A stretch of DNA of 32,335 nucleotides from Acidobacteriota bacterium (GTDB taxonomy: Bacteria; Acidobacteriota; JAAYUB01), in assembly GCA_017996395.1 (NCBI GenBank), contig JAGOHA010000030.1:1-32335 (forward strand). Reading direction: 5' to 3'. Numbering within the stretch: position 1 is the first letter of the stretch; each line of letters begins with the position of its first letter. Shown here in pieces: positions 9,875 to 17,568 of the stretch. The translations under genes and the position numbers were made by a program. The notes under the pieces are model-generated. The model was not told where the DNA came from. It ran no database searches and saw only the letters and a list, made by a program, of their open reading frames with translations.

Positions 9875-10396
9875 TCATCGGGTGCTACCGCCGGTCATCA
9901 AGGGATCCTCGAATGGGCTCGCCGGATCCCAGCCGCGGCGGATCAGCTTCAGGTGGACGTCGCGGCGACCGAAGCGGATGGCCTCCTGACCGGTGGGCAT
10001 GTAGATGTCCACCTCCCGGCCCTGGATCTCCGGACCGGTGTCCATGGCGGTGTAGATGCCGGAGTAGCCCTCGCCCTGGATCTCGACGATGGAACCGAGG
10101 GGCACCACGCGCGGATCCACCGCGATGATGCCCCGCCGGACCCAGACGCCGCTCTTGGTGATGCCGAAGACGGAGTAGGCGGTGGCTTCGAACGTCTGCC
10201 ATTCGCCGTCGTCGGACAGCGGTTCGATGACCGGCGGCGGGGCGGTCGCCGGGCGGTGGGGCTCCAGCTCCAGGCTGAAGGCGGCCTCATCGTCGATCGT
10301 GCGCGCAAAGATCACCCGGTTCTCCAGCGCCACGTAGGAGAACAGGATGACATTGAGCAACAGGATCAGCACCAGAATCGACTTCCGGATGTACAC
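9875..10396 (-). CDS. Membrane-anchored 3D-domain protein (possible peptidoglycan-active)
   Basis: A 173-residue protein with an N-terminal membrane segment (about 6-24, SILVLILLLNVILFSYVAL) that acts as a signal anchor. The rest is a 3D domain: FEATAYSV near 71-78, GIIAVDPRVVPLGS near 91-104, AMDTGPEIQG near 118-127 and EVDIYMP near 129-135. The three Asp residues (VDP, MDTG, VDIY) are those after which the domain is named. The fold is shared with MltA-type lytic transglycosylases and with RlpA and resuscitation-type proteins. It probably acts on peptidoglycan outside the cytoplasmic membrane. The start is GTG with GGAGG 6 bases upstream, and an AT-rich region with TATAAT (10430-10435) lies above it. 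Confidence 0.85.
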   Translation of the reverse strand: MYIRKSILVLILLLNVILFSYVALENRVIFARTIDDEAAFSLELEPHRPATAPPPVIEPLSDDGEWQTFEATAYSVFGITKSGVWVRRGIIAVDPRVVPLGSIVEIQGEGYSGIYTAMDTGPEIQGREVDIYMPTGQEAIRFGRRDVHLKLIRRGWDPASPFEDPLMTGGSTR

Positions 10397-10423
10397 AGCC
10401 CCTCCAGCCTCACTCTACCAGTC

Positions 10424-10448
10424 GATATTATTATAAACTGAAAGTCAA
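10424..10448 (-). promoter_or_regulatory. AT-rich promoter region for the 3D-domain gene
   Basis: On the minus strand the sequence holds TTGACT (10443-10448) and TATAAT (10430-10435), but only 7 bases apart, so they cannot be one classical promoter. The TATAAT with an AT-rich flank is the more likely -10, with a poor -35. Confidence 0.4.
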
Positions 10449-10513
10449 ACCCGCGGACCCCGATGTTTACCCGGCTGCCGCCGGCGGCGGCGCCCGGCGT
10501 CGGCCTGAAGCCC

Positions 10514-10542
10514 TTGGGCCGCACGGAAAAGTCTGCTATCAT
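10514..10542 (+). promoter_or_regulatory. Promoter for the deoxyribosyltransferase-like/tdk pair
   Basis: TTGGGC (10514-10519), 17 bases, TATCAT (10537-10542), with an extended -10 TGC directly before it. The ATG lies 22 bases downstream behind GGAGGGCGG. Confidence 0.65.
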
Positions 10543-10563
10543 ATCCCGGCACATGGAGGGCGG

Positions 10564-11028
10564 ATGAAGGCGTACCTGTCGGGGTCGATGGAATATGCCC
10601 CGGATTTCGGGACCGGCTGGCGCGAGGAGATCGAGGCGTACCTGCGCGGCACCCTGCGCCACGAGGTGTACAATCCGGCCCGCGACATCCGCAAGAATCT
10701 CTCCGCCGAGGAGCAGGCCAATTTCCGGCGCTGGAAGACCGACGACCCGCCCCGGTTCCGCGAGGTGATCCGCAAGATCATCCATTACGACCTGGATGTC
10801 CTCGAGGGGGGCGTCGGATACGTCGTCTGTCACTGGGACCGGCACTGCCGGCGCGGCGGCGGGACGCACGGCGAGCTCACCACCGCCTTCCGCCGCGGCA
10901 TCCCGGTCTACATGGTGACCGAGGAGCCGCCCCACGAAATCAGCGGCTGGATCCTGGGCTGCTGCGACGAGGTGTACGGCTCCTGGCCGGAGCTTTGCGC
11001 CTTCCTGCAGGCGCGCTTTTCCCAATGA
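10564..11028 (+). CDS. Nucleoside 2-deoxyribosyltransferase-like protein
   Basis: A 154-residue protein whose N-terminal [11 protein letters not shown] and [12 protein letters not shown], together with a later D-L-D-V-L element (YDLDVLEGG) and [10 protein letters not shown], follow the order of motifs in the nucleoside 2-deoxyribosyltransferase superfamily: the substrate loop, Asp, then GT-x-E-L. In the known enzymes the Glu of GT-x-E is the nucleophile that takes the deoxyribosyl group; here it would be Glu in GTHGEL near 105. It sits 19 bases before thymidine kinase in one transcript, which fits nucleoside salvage. It could instead be a distant relative acting on another N-glycoside. Confidence 0.75.
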   Translation: MKAYLSGSMEYAPDFGTGWREEIEAYLRGTLRHEVYNPARDIRKNLSAEEQANFRRWKTDDPPRFREVIRKIIHYDLDVLEGGVGYVVCHWDRHCRRGGGTHGELTTAFRRGIPVYMVTEEPPHEISGWILGCCDEVYGSWPELCAFLQARFSQ

Positions 11029-11047
11029 TCATTCGGAGGCACGCTTC

Positions 11048-11653
11048 ATGCAAAAGTTCATCCGCGGACAGATGGGTTGGATCGAGGTGGTCACCGGCAG
11101 CATGTTCAGCGGCAAGAGCGAGGAGCTCATCCGCCGCCTGAAGCGCGCCGAGATCGCCAAGCAGCGGATCCAGGTCTTCAAGCCCTGCCTCGACGACCGG
11201 TACAGCGACACGCACATCGTCAGCCATAGCGACATGAAGTATCAGTCCGAGATCGTGAAAAAGGCCAGCGAGATCATGGAGCGGGTTCTGCCCCGCACCG
11301 AGGTGGTGGGCATCGACGAAGCCCAGTTCTTCGATCCCGGCATCGTGGATGTCTGCAACCGCCTCGCCGACATGGGCAAGCGCGTCATCGTCGCCGGCCT
11401 GGACCGGGATTACCGCGGCGTGCCGTTCGACCCCATGCCCCAGATCATGGCCATCGCCGAGGACATCACCAAAACCGCCGCCATCTGCATGCAGTGCGGC
11501 AATCCCGCCTATTACACCCAGCGGCTCATCGCCAGCCAGGAGCGGATCGTGGTGGGCGCCGCGGACGCATACGAGGCCCGCTGCCGGCGCTGCTTCGAGC
11601 CGCCCAAACCGGAAGAAACGTCCCCGACCCGGCCGAAGGACCCGAAGGCGTGA
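11048..11653 (+). CDS. tdk: Thymidine kinase
   Basis: A 201-residue type II thymidine kinase, which phosphorylates deoxythymidine to dTMP for salvage. It shows the P-loop GSMFSGKS (17-24), the catalytic-base motif DEAQFF (about 91-96), GLDRDYRG (about 117-124) and the structural zinc site CMQCG (about 143-147) with CRRC (about 177-180). The lasso region ends PAYYTQRL. Length and motif order are standard. The C-terminal 20 residues are a Pro/Lys tail not needed for the fold. The start is ATG with GGAGG 8 bases upstream. Confidence 0.96.
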   Translation: MQKFIRGQMGWIEVVTGSMFSGKSEELIRRLKRAEIAKQRIQVFKPCLDDRYSDTHIVSHSDMKYQSEIVKKASEIMERVLPRTEVVGIDEAQFFDPGIVDVCNRLADMGKRVIVAGLDRDYRGVPFDPMPQIMAIAEDITKTAAICMQCGNPAYYTQRLIASQERIVVGAADAYEARCRRCFEPPKPEETSPTRPKDPKA

Positions 11654-11707
11654 GCCCCCGCCGCCGGGCCGACCACCCGAAGGCGCGGCGGCGGCACAGG
11701 GCCGACC

Positions 11708-11716
11708 TGCTATAAT
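11708..11716 (+). promoter_or_regulatory. Extended -10 promoter
   Basis: TGCTATAAT matches the extended -10 consensus exactly. No good -35 is seen 17 bases upstream, which is common for extended -10 promoters. It precedes the zinc-ribbon/DUF2007-like gene by about 125 bases, leaving a long 5' leader. Confidence 0.55.
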
Positions 11717-11840
11717 GAACTCAGGATGACACCGAACCGCCGATCACGCGACGCGTCGCGTCCCCGCCCCACCGGAAGTGCGGGGGCCGCGGCGGCGGCG
11801 CTGGCGGCCCCTGACCGCAATTCCCCCTGGGAGGCGAACT

Positions 11841-12263
11841 ATGTGGTGCCCCACCTGTCGAGCCGAGTACGTGGAGGATGTCCGCCGCTGCCCGGTCTGT
11901 GACGTGGACCTGGTGAGCGAGCTGCCCGACGAGACTCCCGAGTACATCCCCGACACCTGGAAGCTCGCAGCGGAGTACACGGACGAGATCGCGGCCAGCC
12001 TGGCGGAGGGGCTGCTGGAGGACAACGATATCCCGTGCAAGCTCGAGAACCTCACCTTCCACGCCGAGCCCATCGCCGTGTCCCAGTCCTTCAGCCGCGT
12101 GCGGGTCTGGGTGGAGGAGGACAACCTGGCGGCGGCCCAGACGCTCCTGGCCGAGGCGGACAATTTCGCCCTCTGTTCGGAATGCGGTGCGGCGGTGAAG
12201 AAAGAGGACACGGCCTGCCCCCAGTGCGGCGTCACACTGGAGGACGAGCCGGCGGGCGACTGA
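11841..12263 (+). CDS. Zinc-ribbon protein with DUF2007-like domain
   Basis: A 140-residue protein. It begins MWCPTCRAEY and continues CPVCDVDL, making an N-terminal zinc ribbon (CxxC...CxxC). The middle (about 35-105) resembles DUF2007, the putative signal-transducing domain: LAAEYTDEIAASLAEGLLEDNDIPC, then a hydrophobic strand pattern ending VRVWVEEDNLAAAQTLL. A second ribbon at the C-terminus has CSECG and CPQCG. The role is unknown; such proteins are thought to be small adaptors or metal-dependent regulators. The start chosen is the ATG after GGGAGGCGAACT. An upstream in-frame ATG at 11778 would add a poorly conserved basic stretch with no Shine-Dalgarno. Confidence 0.82.
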   Translation: MWCPTCRAEYVEDVRRCPVCDVDLVSELPDETPEYIPDTWKLAAEYTDEIAASLAEGLLEDNDIPCKLENLTFHAEPIAVSQSFSRVRVWVEEDNLAAAQTLLAEADNFALCSECGAAVKKEDTACPQCGVTLEDEPAGD

Positions 12264-12278
12264 CCGCGCCCACCGGTC

Positions 12279-12304
12279 CACGGCGCGCTCCGGGCGCGGC
12301 CGTG
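12279..12304. terminator. Possible bidirectional terminator between convergent genes
   Basis: CACGGCGCGC (12279-12288) can pair imperfectly with GCGCGGCCGTG (12294-12304) in the 57-base gap between the convergent zinc-ribbon and BON genes. There is no T-tract on either side, so this is a weak call. Confidence 0.3.
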
Positions 12305-12320
12305 CATCCAAATCAGGGGA

Positions 12321-12848
12321 TCAGGGAACGACGAACAGTTCCCGGGCGACCACTTCGCGGACTCCGGGCAGCTTGCGGACATCGGCGATGAGCCGTTGCC
12401 TGGCCTCCTCGGTGGGGACCTGGCCGAAAAGCTCCACGCGCCCGGCGTCGCAGTTGACGCTGACGGTGCTCCCCTTGTACCCCAATCGGATCTTGTTCAG
12501 CACCAGGAAGGTCAGGTCCTTGTCGGACAGCTCGTAAACCACCCCGTCGGCGGCGCCGGCTGCGGCCGGCGCGGCGGGCGCGGCGGCGCCCGGGGCGGTG
12601 GCGCGCGCGGCTTCGCCGGCCCACCGGCGGCGGGCCTCCTCCTCCACGGCCTTGCGGCGAGCCTCCTCGGCTTCCCGCTGTTTCATCTTCTCCGCCGCCT
12701 CACGCCGGGCGTCCTGCTCCAGGCCGTCCAGGAACGCGGATTTTCCCCGTTTCTCATCCGTCGATGAACACCCCGTCGCCACCGCTGCGGTCAGCAGGAG
12801 CGCCGCGGCGGCGCAGGCGGAACACATGGCTCGGGTCAGGCGGGTCAT
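12321..12848 (-). CDS. BON-domain lipoprotein
   Basis: A 175-residue exported protein. The start taken (MTRLTR, 12848) gives a short basic n-region, a hydrophobic core (CSACAAAALLLTAAV) and a lipobox-like ATGC, so Cys would be lipidated. An ATG 12 bases upstream (12860) is equally possible. A charged coiled-coil-like stretch (about 30-75; REAAEKMKQREAEEARRK) is followed by an Ala/Pro linker and a C-terminal BON domain (about 100-175) with KIRLGYKGSTVSVNC and the typical GQVPTEEARQRL and ELFVVP. BON domains bind phospholipid and are found in OsmY-like periplasmic proteins. It is likely an outer or periplasmic membrane-associated protein involved in envelope stress or stability. Confidence 0.8.
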   Translation of the reverse strand: MTRLTRAMCSACAAAALLLTAAVATGCSSTDEKRGKSAFLDGLEQDARREAAEKMKQREAEEARRKAVEEEARRRWAGEAARATAPGAAAPAAPAAAGAADGVVYELSDKDLTFLVLNKIRLGYKGSTVSVNCDAGRVELFGQVPTEEARQRLIADVRKLPGVREVVARELFVVP

Positions 12849-12967
12849 GGTGCGGCTCATCCCCTTGAATGGCGTCACCCGCGGAGCGGCCGCGGGTGCA
12901 AAGCGCGGGCGGGAGCCCGTCGCCGGACTCCCGTCCCCGGTCATTTACATGCGCAGCGGGCGTCCCC

Positions 12968-13600
12968 TCAGGAGGTGAAGGCCGCCTTGACGTTCTTGTC
13001 CAGCAGCACGATCAGCGCCCAGATGCCCACCGGCAGACCGAGGCAGCAGCACGGCCAGATGCAGGGCAGCATGGGGAGGATCGCCGCCACCATGGCGAAC
13101 ACGTAGGACTGCAGGGCCTTCATCTTCATCGCGCCGAAGATCACCACGCCGCAGATGGCGATGGAGATGATGCTCATCAGGATGCCGATGCCGCCCGACA
13201 TCATGGAGAGCGCTTCGCTGGGCATGTCCTCGGCCATGCCGCCCATGAACGACATGCCGGTTCCCAGGATGTTCAGCAGGAGCATCACGATGTGCCACAG
13301 GATCGACAGGCCGGCGACCACCATGAGCAGGATGGCCGGCAGCGACACCTTGGCCTGGGCGGCCGCGGCATCCGTGGGCGGCGCCATCGGGGGCGGCGCG
13401 CCGTAGGACGGCGGCGGCGCAGGCGGCGGCGGCGCGGGCGCACCGGCGTACGGAGGCGGCGACGGCGGACCGGGCGGCGGTCCCGGCGGCGGGGGTGCCG
13501 GCGGGGGCGGCGTCGCGGCTACCGCGGGGAACGAGAAGCCGCAATTCTTGCAGAATTTTGCCGAATCGGGATTCTCCGTGCCACATGCAGGACAAAACAT
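12968..13600 (-). CDS. Zinc-ribbon membrane protein with proline-rich linker
   Basis: A 210-residue protein. It starts [17 protein letters not shown] with CKNCG, a zinc ribbon of the type found at the N-terminus of many bacterial membrane proteins. A long Pro/Ala/Gly linker follows (about 27-75), then three to four hydrophobic segments: [70 protein letters not shown]. The CIWPCCCLG stretch is unusual. The start ATG (13600) has GGAGGT upstream; a longer open frame to 13756 has no ribosome-binding site. The function is unknown. The promoter TTGCTT-17-TACACT lies upstream. Confidence 0.8.
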   Translation of the reverse strand: MFCPACGTENPDSAKFCKNCGFSFPAVAATPPPPAPPPPGPPPGPPSPPPYAGAPAPPPPAPPPSYGAPPPMAPPTDAAAAQAKVSLPAILLMVVAGLSILWHIVMLLLNILGTGMSFMGGMAEDMPSEALSMMSGGIGILMSIISIAICGVVIFGAMKMKALQSYVFAMVAAILPMLPCIWPCCCLGLPVGIWALIVLLDKNVKAAFTS

Positions 13601-13636
13601 CGGGACCTCCCATGCTGCGGATGATTGATGTATCGA

Positions 13637-13665
13637 AGTGTAACGGCGGCCCGTGAAAAAAGCAA
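13637..13665 (-). promoter_or_regulatory. Sigma70-type promoter for the zinc-ribbon membrane gene
   Basis: Read on the minus strand: TTGCTT (13660-13665), 17 bases, TACACT (13637-13642). It resembles the operon promoter at 5673-5701 and lies 37 bases upstream of the start. Confidence 0.72.
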
Positions 13666-13909
13666 ACGCAAATTTGGCCCCGCCGTTCGCATCCTCCGGC
13701 GCCGAACGGGTCCGCGCGATCCGGCCGGCGGCAGGCGGTCCGGGGTCGGCCTGCAACGCACCGCGTCCGCGGCTGCCGGAAGATCCTGAGTCAATAGACG
13801 GCGGTTCGCCAGCTTTTCACACGTTTCCACACGGCGGCGGCCTCTCGGTCCCGCCGCGTCGGGAGCGCGACACCGGCCGAGACCACGTGCCGGCGGATTA
13901 AAAATGTGG

Positions 13910-13938
13910 TTCAGATCCGGCGGGGGCGGATATAGAAT
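13910..13938 (+). promoter_or_regulatory. Promoter for the polytopic membrane protein gene
   Basis: TTCAGA (13910-13915), 17 bases, TAGAAT (13933-13938). The -35 matches 4 of 6 and the -10 5 of 6; the start codon is about 50 bases downstream. Confidence 0.55.
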
Positions 13939-13988
13939 GATCCCACGGCAAACATCATCGGAGCGAGACAACCGTGCGGGAGGTCGGG

Positions 13989-15086
13989 ATGGGGGAAAAG
14001 AGATTCCTGCTGCTGGAACCGTTCGAGTCCGCCTGGGCCCACATGCGCCGCACGCTCTATCATCCGTTCTCCTGGAAGAAGTGGTTCGCCTGGGGCCTGC
14101 TGGCGTTAATCGGCGCCAACATCCAGCATGGCGGAGGTTTCCCCAACATCTTTTCCTTCATTCAGGACGAAGCGGAGAACCGGTCGGACCGATTCGCCGC
14201 CAGCGGCTTCCCGGCCGAGGCGCTGCCGGGTGATCCGGCGTCCTGGTTCGGCGGAAACGTGTGGCTGATCGCCGCGGTGATCGGCGGCATCGCGCTGGTG
14301 TTTCTGGCCGTCATCATCCTGTTGACTTACATATTCAGCCGCGGCCGGTTCATGTTCGTCGAGTGCCTTGTGGAAAACAAGACCGCCCTCGGCGAGAGCT
14401 GGCACCGCAACCGCGTCCAGGGCCTGTCGCTGTTCTGGTGGTATCTCGGCTTCAGCGTGTTCATCCTCCTGCTGCTGGTGCTGGCGGGCGTGACCGTGTT
14501 CCTCACCCTCTTCCGCGACGGCGAATTCGCCCCCTTCGGCCAGATCTGGCCGCAGCTCCTGGCCATCGGGGCCGGCGCCCTGCTGGCTCTCATCCCCATC
14601 ATCGTCATTGCCATCTACCTGGAGGACTTCGTCGTCCCCATCATGTGGAGCCGGCGCATCCGGGTGCTCGAGGCCTGGAACGCCTTCTTCACCCTGTTTC
14701 AGGAACACACCGGCGCCCTGCTGCTGTACCTGCTGATGCGCCTCGGGCTGAGCATCGCCGCGAGTTTCGTGATGAGCTGCGGCGTCTGCCTGACCTGCTG
14801 CATCGCCGCCATTCCCTGGGTCGGCCAGACGCTGCTCCTGCCCGTCTACGTCGTCATGCGCATGTATCCCATCCAGGCGCTGGCGCAGGTGGATCCCGCA
14901 CTGGCGGAACGGCTGGCTGCCTTCGCGCCACCCCCGGCCCCGCCGGCGCCCGCCGTCGTCACGGAAGCCGAGACGGCGCCCCCCATCGGCGCCGAACTCG
15001 TCGCGCCACCCGACGACGCGGCCCCGCAATCGGACGCGGACCTTTCCAATCCGCCGGCCGCGCCGCCGGATCCGCCCCGGGAATAG
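13989..15086 (+). CDS. Polytopic membrane protein (DUF7544-like)
   Basis: A 365-residue integral membrane protein with about six membrane segments. Hydrophobic stretches lie near 32-45, 90-115, 148-175, 188-212 and 240-290, followed by a 60-residue Pro/Ala-rich cytoplasmic or periplasmic tail. Soluble motifs include FMFVECLVENKTALGESWHRN and SRRIRVLEAWNAF, recalling the family of membrane proteins related to the glycerophosphodiester phosphodiesterase membrane domain (DUF7544-like). The start taken is the ATG behind GGGAGGT; a GTG 15 bases earlier is possible. Its function is unknown. It stands alone, downstream of a predicted promoter and upstream of the DnaA-box-like region. Confidence 0.75.
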   Translation: MGEKRFLLLEPFESAWAHMRRTLYHPFSWKKWFAWGLLALIGANIQHGGGFPNIFSFIQDEAENRSDRFAASGFPAEALPGDPASWFGGNVWLIAAVIGGIALVFLAVIILLTYIFSRGRFMFVECLVENKTALGESWHRNRVQGLSLFWWYLGFSVFILLLLVLAGVTVFLTLFRDGEFAPFGQIWPQLLAIGAGALLALIPIIVIAIYLEDFVVPIMWSRRIRVLEAWNAFFTLFQEHTGALLLYLLMRLGLSIAASFVMSCGVCLTCCIAAIPWVGQTLLLPVYVVMRMYPIQALAQVDPALAERLAAFAPPPAPPAPAVVTEAETAPPIGAELVAPPDDAAPQSDADLSNPPAAPPDPPRE

Positions 15087-15255
15087 CTGCCCGTCATCAC
15101 ACACGCACCGGCACCCGATGCGTGGCCGAGCATCCGGACACGGCGCCTTCTCACCGGTCGAGCCGTCCCGAAACGCACGCCTGTCGGGCACCTTTTCAGA
15201 TCCGCTCGGGAGCCCCTTTTCTAACCGCTTGATATTCAAAAATATTCAATGAAAC

Positions 15256-15440
15256 TGTGGATCCGCGTGAGGAAAACTTGTGGACAACCCCGGGAGGTGG
15301 GCGCCGAAACAGGATTTCCGCTATTTGCTTAAATAAGTGGCAGTCCGCTAACTGACTCAAAAAAAGGGACTTTTATTTATACTGTAATCAGATTGCAGGC
15401 CCATTCGGACGCTGCGAAGTTTTCCACAGATTTCTCCACA
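15256..15440. other. AT-rich region with four DnaA-box-like sites (origin-like)
   Basis: The 432-base gap 15087-15518 between convergent genes contains no gene that I can see. It holds four sites like the DnaA box TTATCCACA: 15256-15264 (7 of 9, minus orientation), 15279-15287 (TTGTCCACA on the minus strand, 8 of 9), 15420-15428 (TTTTCCACA, 8 of 9) and 15432-15440 (TTCTCCACA, 8 of 9). Two point left and two right, on either side of an AT-rich core (about 15308-15395) that stands out in this GC-rich sequence. This could be a replication origin, a DnaA-titrating locus or chance. No dnaA, dnaN or gyrB lies nearby, and genes on both sides mostly run on the minus strand. Confidence 0.35.
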
Positions 15441-15518
15441 GCGCGCATTTACAGCGGCGAGAAGAAATACAACTTCGCATGGGATAAGGGGTTGCGAATA
15501 GCGGTCGGTTTGCACCCA

Positions 15519-16037
15519 CTATTCAACGACGAAAAGCACATCTCCAGTTAGCACGGTTTCACCTTCCTTGGGACCGATGCGGCTGATGGTCCCTGCACGC
15601 GGCGCGACGATGGCGTTCTCCATTTTCATCGCTTCCATGTACAGGACGGTGTCCCCTTCGGCGACCGTTTCCCCCGCGCTCTTCAGCACGCGGACGATGA
15701 GCCCGGGCATGAACGCGCGCACCAGGCCCTCCTTCACCATCTTCACTTCCTGACGCGTGGTGAGGAGCTTGCCGGCCATGATCTCCTGGACCGAGAACAG
15801 GGTGTTGTCCACCTTGACCGCCGCCAGGTCGCCGCTCTCGTTGCGGACCGCCTCGATGTCGAACGGCACGCCGTCCACCAGGATGGACAGAATTCCCTGT
15901 TCCCGGCTCCAGGCCAGGATCCGGCTGCGATAGCGGTGATAACCGATCTCGACATCCACTTCCGCCGCCGGGTCGGGATAGACGTCGGCGAGGATCACGT
16001 TGAAGTTCTTGTTGTCGATGCATACGCGGTACTTCAT
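15519..16037 (-). CDS. Biotin carboxyl carrier protein of acyl-CoA carboxylase
   Basis: A 172-residue biotin carrier. The C-terminal domain (about 105-172) has FMPGLIVRVL, VAEGDTVLYMEAMKMEN and a GDVLFVVE end. Lys 138 in EAMKM is the biotinylation site. The N-terminal 100 residues carry an RYRSRILAWS / DGVPFDIEAV / GDLAAVKVDNTLF pattern, as in the larger biotin subunits of propionyl-type carboxylases. It shuttles CO2 between biotin carboxylase and carboxyltransferase. It is the last gene of the operon, 15 bases after the biotin carboxylase, with GGGAGG before ATG. Confidence 0.92.
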   Translation of the reverse strand: MKYRVCIDNKNFNVILADVYPDPAAEVDVEIGYHRYRSRILAWSREQGILSILVDGVPFDIEAVRNESGDLAAVKVDNTLFSVQEIMAGKLLTTRQEVKMVKEGLVRAFMPGLIVRVLKSAGETVAEGDTVLYMEAMKMENAIVAPRAGTISRIGPKEGETVLTGDVLFVVE

Positions 16038-16052
16038 GGCCGTGGCCTCCCC

Positions 16053-17555
16053 TCACAGATGGCGGCGGGTGATGAGTTCCACCCGGCCGGACATGCCCCA
16101 GACATTGCCGCCGGGGGTGGTCCGCTGGAACGCGGAAGTCCGGAAGCGGCCCATCAGCTCGTGGTTGAGCACGGCCACCAGCGCGGCCACCTCCTGGCGG
16201 CGGCGGTCGTCGGCGCCCTGCGGCAGGAAGTCCTTGAGCTTGAGGTCACACTTCAGGGAGCCGGCGGCGAACGCTTCGCTCCCCACGACGCGGCTCAGGA
16301 ACGGGATGTTCGTCTGGACGCCTTTCAGCCGGATCGCCTCCAGGGCGAAGCGGGTCTTCGCCAGCGCCTCGGCGCGGGTGGCGGCGAAGCAGTCCACCTT
16401 CATGATCATGGGGTCGTAGTAGATGTCGATCCGCTTCCCCTTCTGGACGCTGGAGAGCACGCTGTAGCCGTAGCCGCCGGGGATGTAGTATTCGTGGACC
16501 ATCCCGGCGGACGGCTGGAAATCGCTGCCGGGATCCTCGGCGTTGATCCGGCACTCGATGGCGTGCAGCCGGGGCCGGTGGGCGTCGGCGGGGAGCGCCA
16601 GCGGCTCGCCCGCGGCGATGCGGAGCTGCTCCTTGATGATCTCCACGCCGTAGACGATCTCGGTGAGCGCGTACTCCACCTGGAGCCGCGGGTTGATCTC
16701 CATGAAGTACCAGCGGCCCTTTTCGTCCACCATGAACTCCACCGCTCCGCAGCCGGTAAAGCCGATGCTGCGGATCAGCGACAGCGCCGCTGCGGCCATC
16801 TGGTCCCGGCTCTCGGTCGGGAGCCAGGCCGACGGCGTTTCCGAGATCAGCTTCTGGAAGCGGCGCTGCACGACGCATTCGCGCTCGCCGAGCTGGACCG
16901 CGTTGCCGTGTTGGTCGGCCAGCACCGGGAACTCGATGTGCACCGCCCGGCGGATGTACCGCTCGAGGTAGAACGGCACGTTCAGTCCCTTGATCGCCTG
17001 CTCGCGGAGGAAGGTCCGGTAGCTCGCCAGCAGGTCCTCCTTCCGATAGGCCTTGAAGATGTACCGGCCGCCGGTGCCGGTCACCGGCTTGAGCAGGACG
17101 GGATAGCCCAGGTCCTGCGCCTTCTGGACGAGGTCCGCCTCGTCCTGCACCGGCAGGCTGTGCTCCGGCACCGGGATCTTCAACTGGGCGGCCTTGCTCA
17201 GGAGGAGCAGCTTCTCGTGGCAGCTGGCCAGCACCTCCGGCGCCGGGCCGATGAAAGTGATGCCCTTTTCGCGGCAGCCGTGGGCGAACTCCGGCGATTC
17301 CGACAGGAAGCCGTACCCGCAGTAGACGGCGTCGGCGCCGGCCGCCTCGGCCGCTTCCAGGATCCGCTGGATGGAGCCGTAGGTGCGGGAGGTCCGCGCC
17401 CCGGCCAGCGGCAGCGCCTGGTCGGCGTAACGGACATGCAGGGAGTCGGCGTCGACGCTTGAGTAGACGGTGGCGCTCTCGAGGCCCATCTCCCGGATGC
17501 AGCGCAGCGCGCTCAGCGCGATCTCGCCCCGGTTGGCGACCAGAATCTTCTGCAT
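16053..17555 (-). CDS. Biotin carboxylase (divergent acyl-CoA carboxylase subunit)
   Basis: A 500-residue ATP-grasp enzyme that carboxylates biotin from bicarbonate and ATP. It begins MQKILVANRGEIALSALRC and continues CGYGFLSESPEF, both classical. Key active-site residues align: the Lys before the glycine-rich loop (LLKPVTG), the His in VHIEF, the Lys in QRRFQK, the Glu/Asn/Arg/Glu set in MEINPRLQVEYALTE, and HAIECRINAEDP with the catalytic Arg. Departures are the loop KPVTGTGGRYI where KASGGGGGRGM is usual, Phe instead of His in QRR-F-QK, and Tyr instead of His after the final Glu. It is therefore a divergent branch but probably active. The C-terminal 60 residues contain an extra domain after the core. 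It starts with ATG after a strong Shine-Dalgarno. Confidence 0.9.
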   Translation of the reverse strand: MQKILVANRGEIALSALRCIREMGLESATVYSSVDADSLHVRYADQALPLAGARTSRTYGSIQRILEAAEAAGADAVYCGYGFLSESPEFAHGCREKGITFIGPAPEVLASCHEKLLLLSKAAQLKIPVPEHSLPVQDEADLVQKAQDLGYPVLLKPVTGTGGRYIFKAYRKEDLLASYRTFLREQAIKGLNVPFYLERYIRRAVHIEFPVLADQHGNAVQLGERECVVQRRFQKLISETPSAWLPTESRDQMAAAALSLIRSIGFTGCGAVEFMVDEKGRWYFMEINPRLQVEYALTEIVYGVEIIKEQLRIAAGEPLALPADAHRPRLHAIECRINAEDPGSDFQPSAGMVHEYYIPGGYGYSVLSSVQKGKRIDIYYDPMIMKVDCFAATRAEALAKTRFALEAIRLKGVQTNIPFLSRVVGSEAFAAGSLKCDLKLKDFLPQGADDRRRQEVAALVAVLNHELMGRFRTSAFQRTTPGGNVWGMSGRVELITRRHL

Positions 17556-17568
17556 GGTCTCCTCCCTC

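Larger units (their letters stand above)
13601..13988. other. Divergent intergenic region
   Basis: The 388 bases between two divergent genes contain a promoter toward each side (13637-13665 minus, 13910-13938 plus). The middle (13670-13905) shows no gene, repeat or strong hairpin that I could find; it is high-GC with some T-rich patches. Confidence 0.6.

Noticed and set aside
13817-13838. Possible further DnaA box near the divergent promoter
   Set aside because: The site GTTTCCACA matches only 7 of 9 and stands alone with no AT-rich core.
5649-15393. 13-base match ATCTGATTACAGT at 5649-5661 and inverted at 15381-15393
   Set aside because: A 13-base match between two places is expected several times by chance in a window of this length, and no extension of the match is seen.
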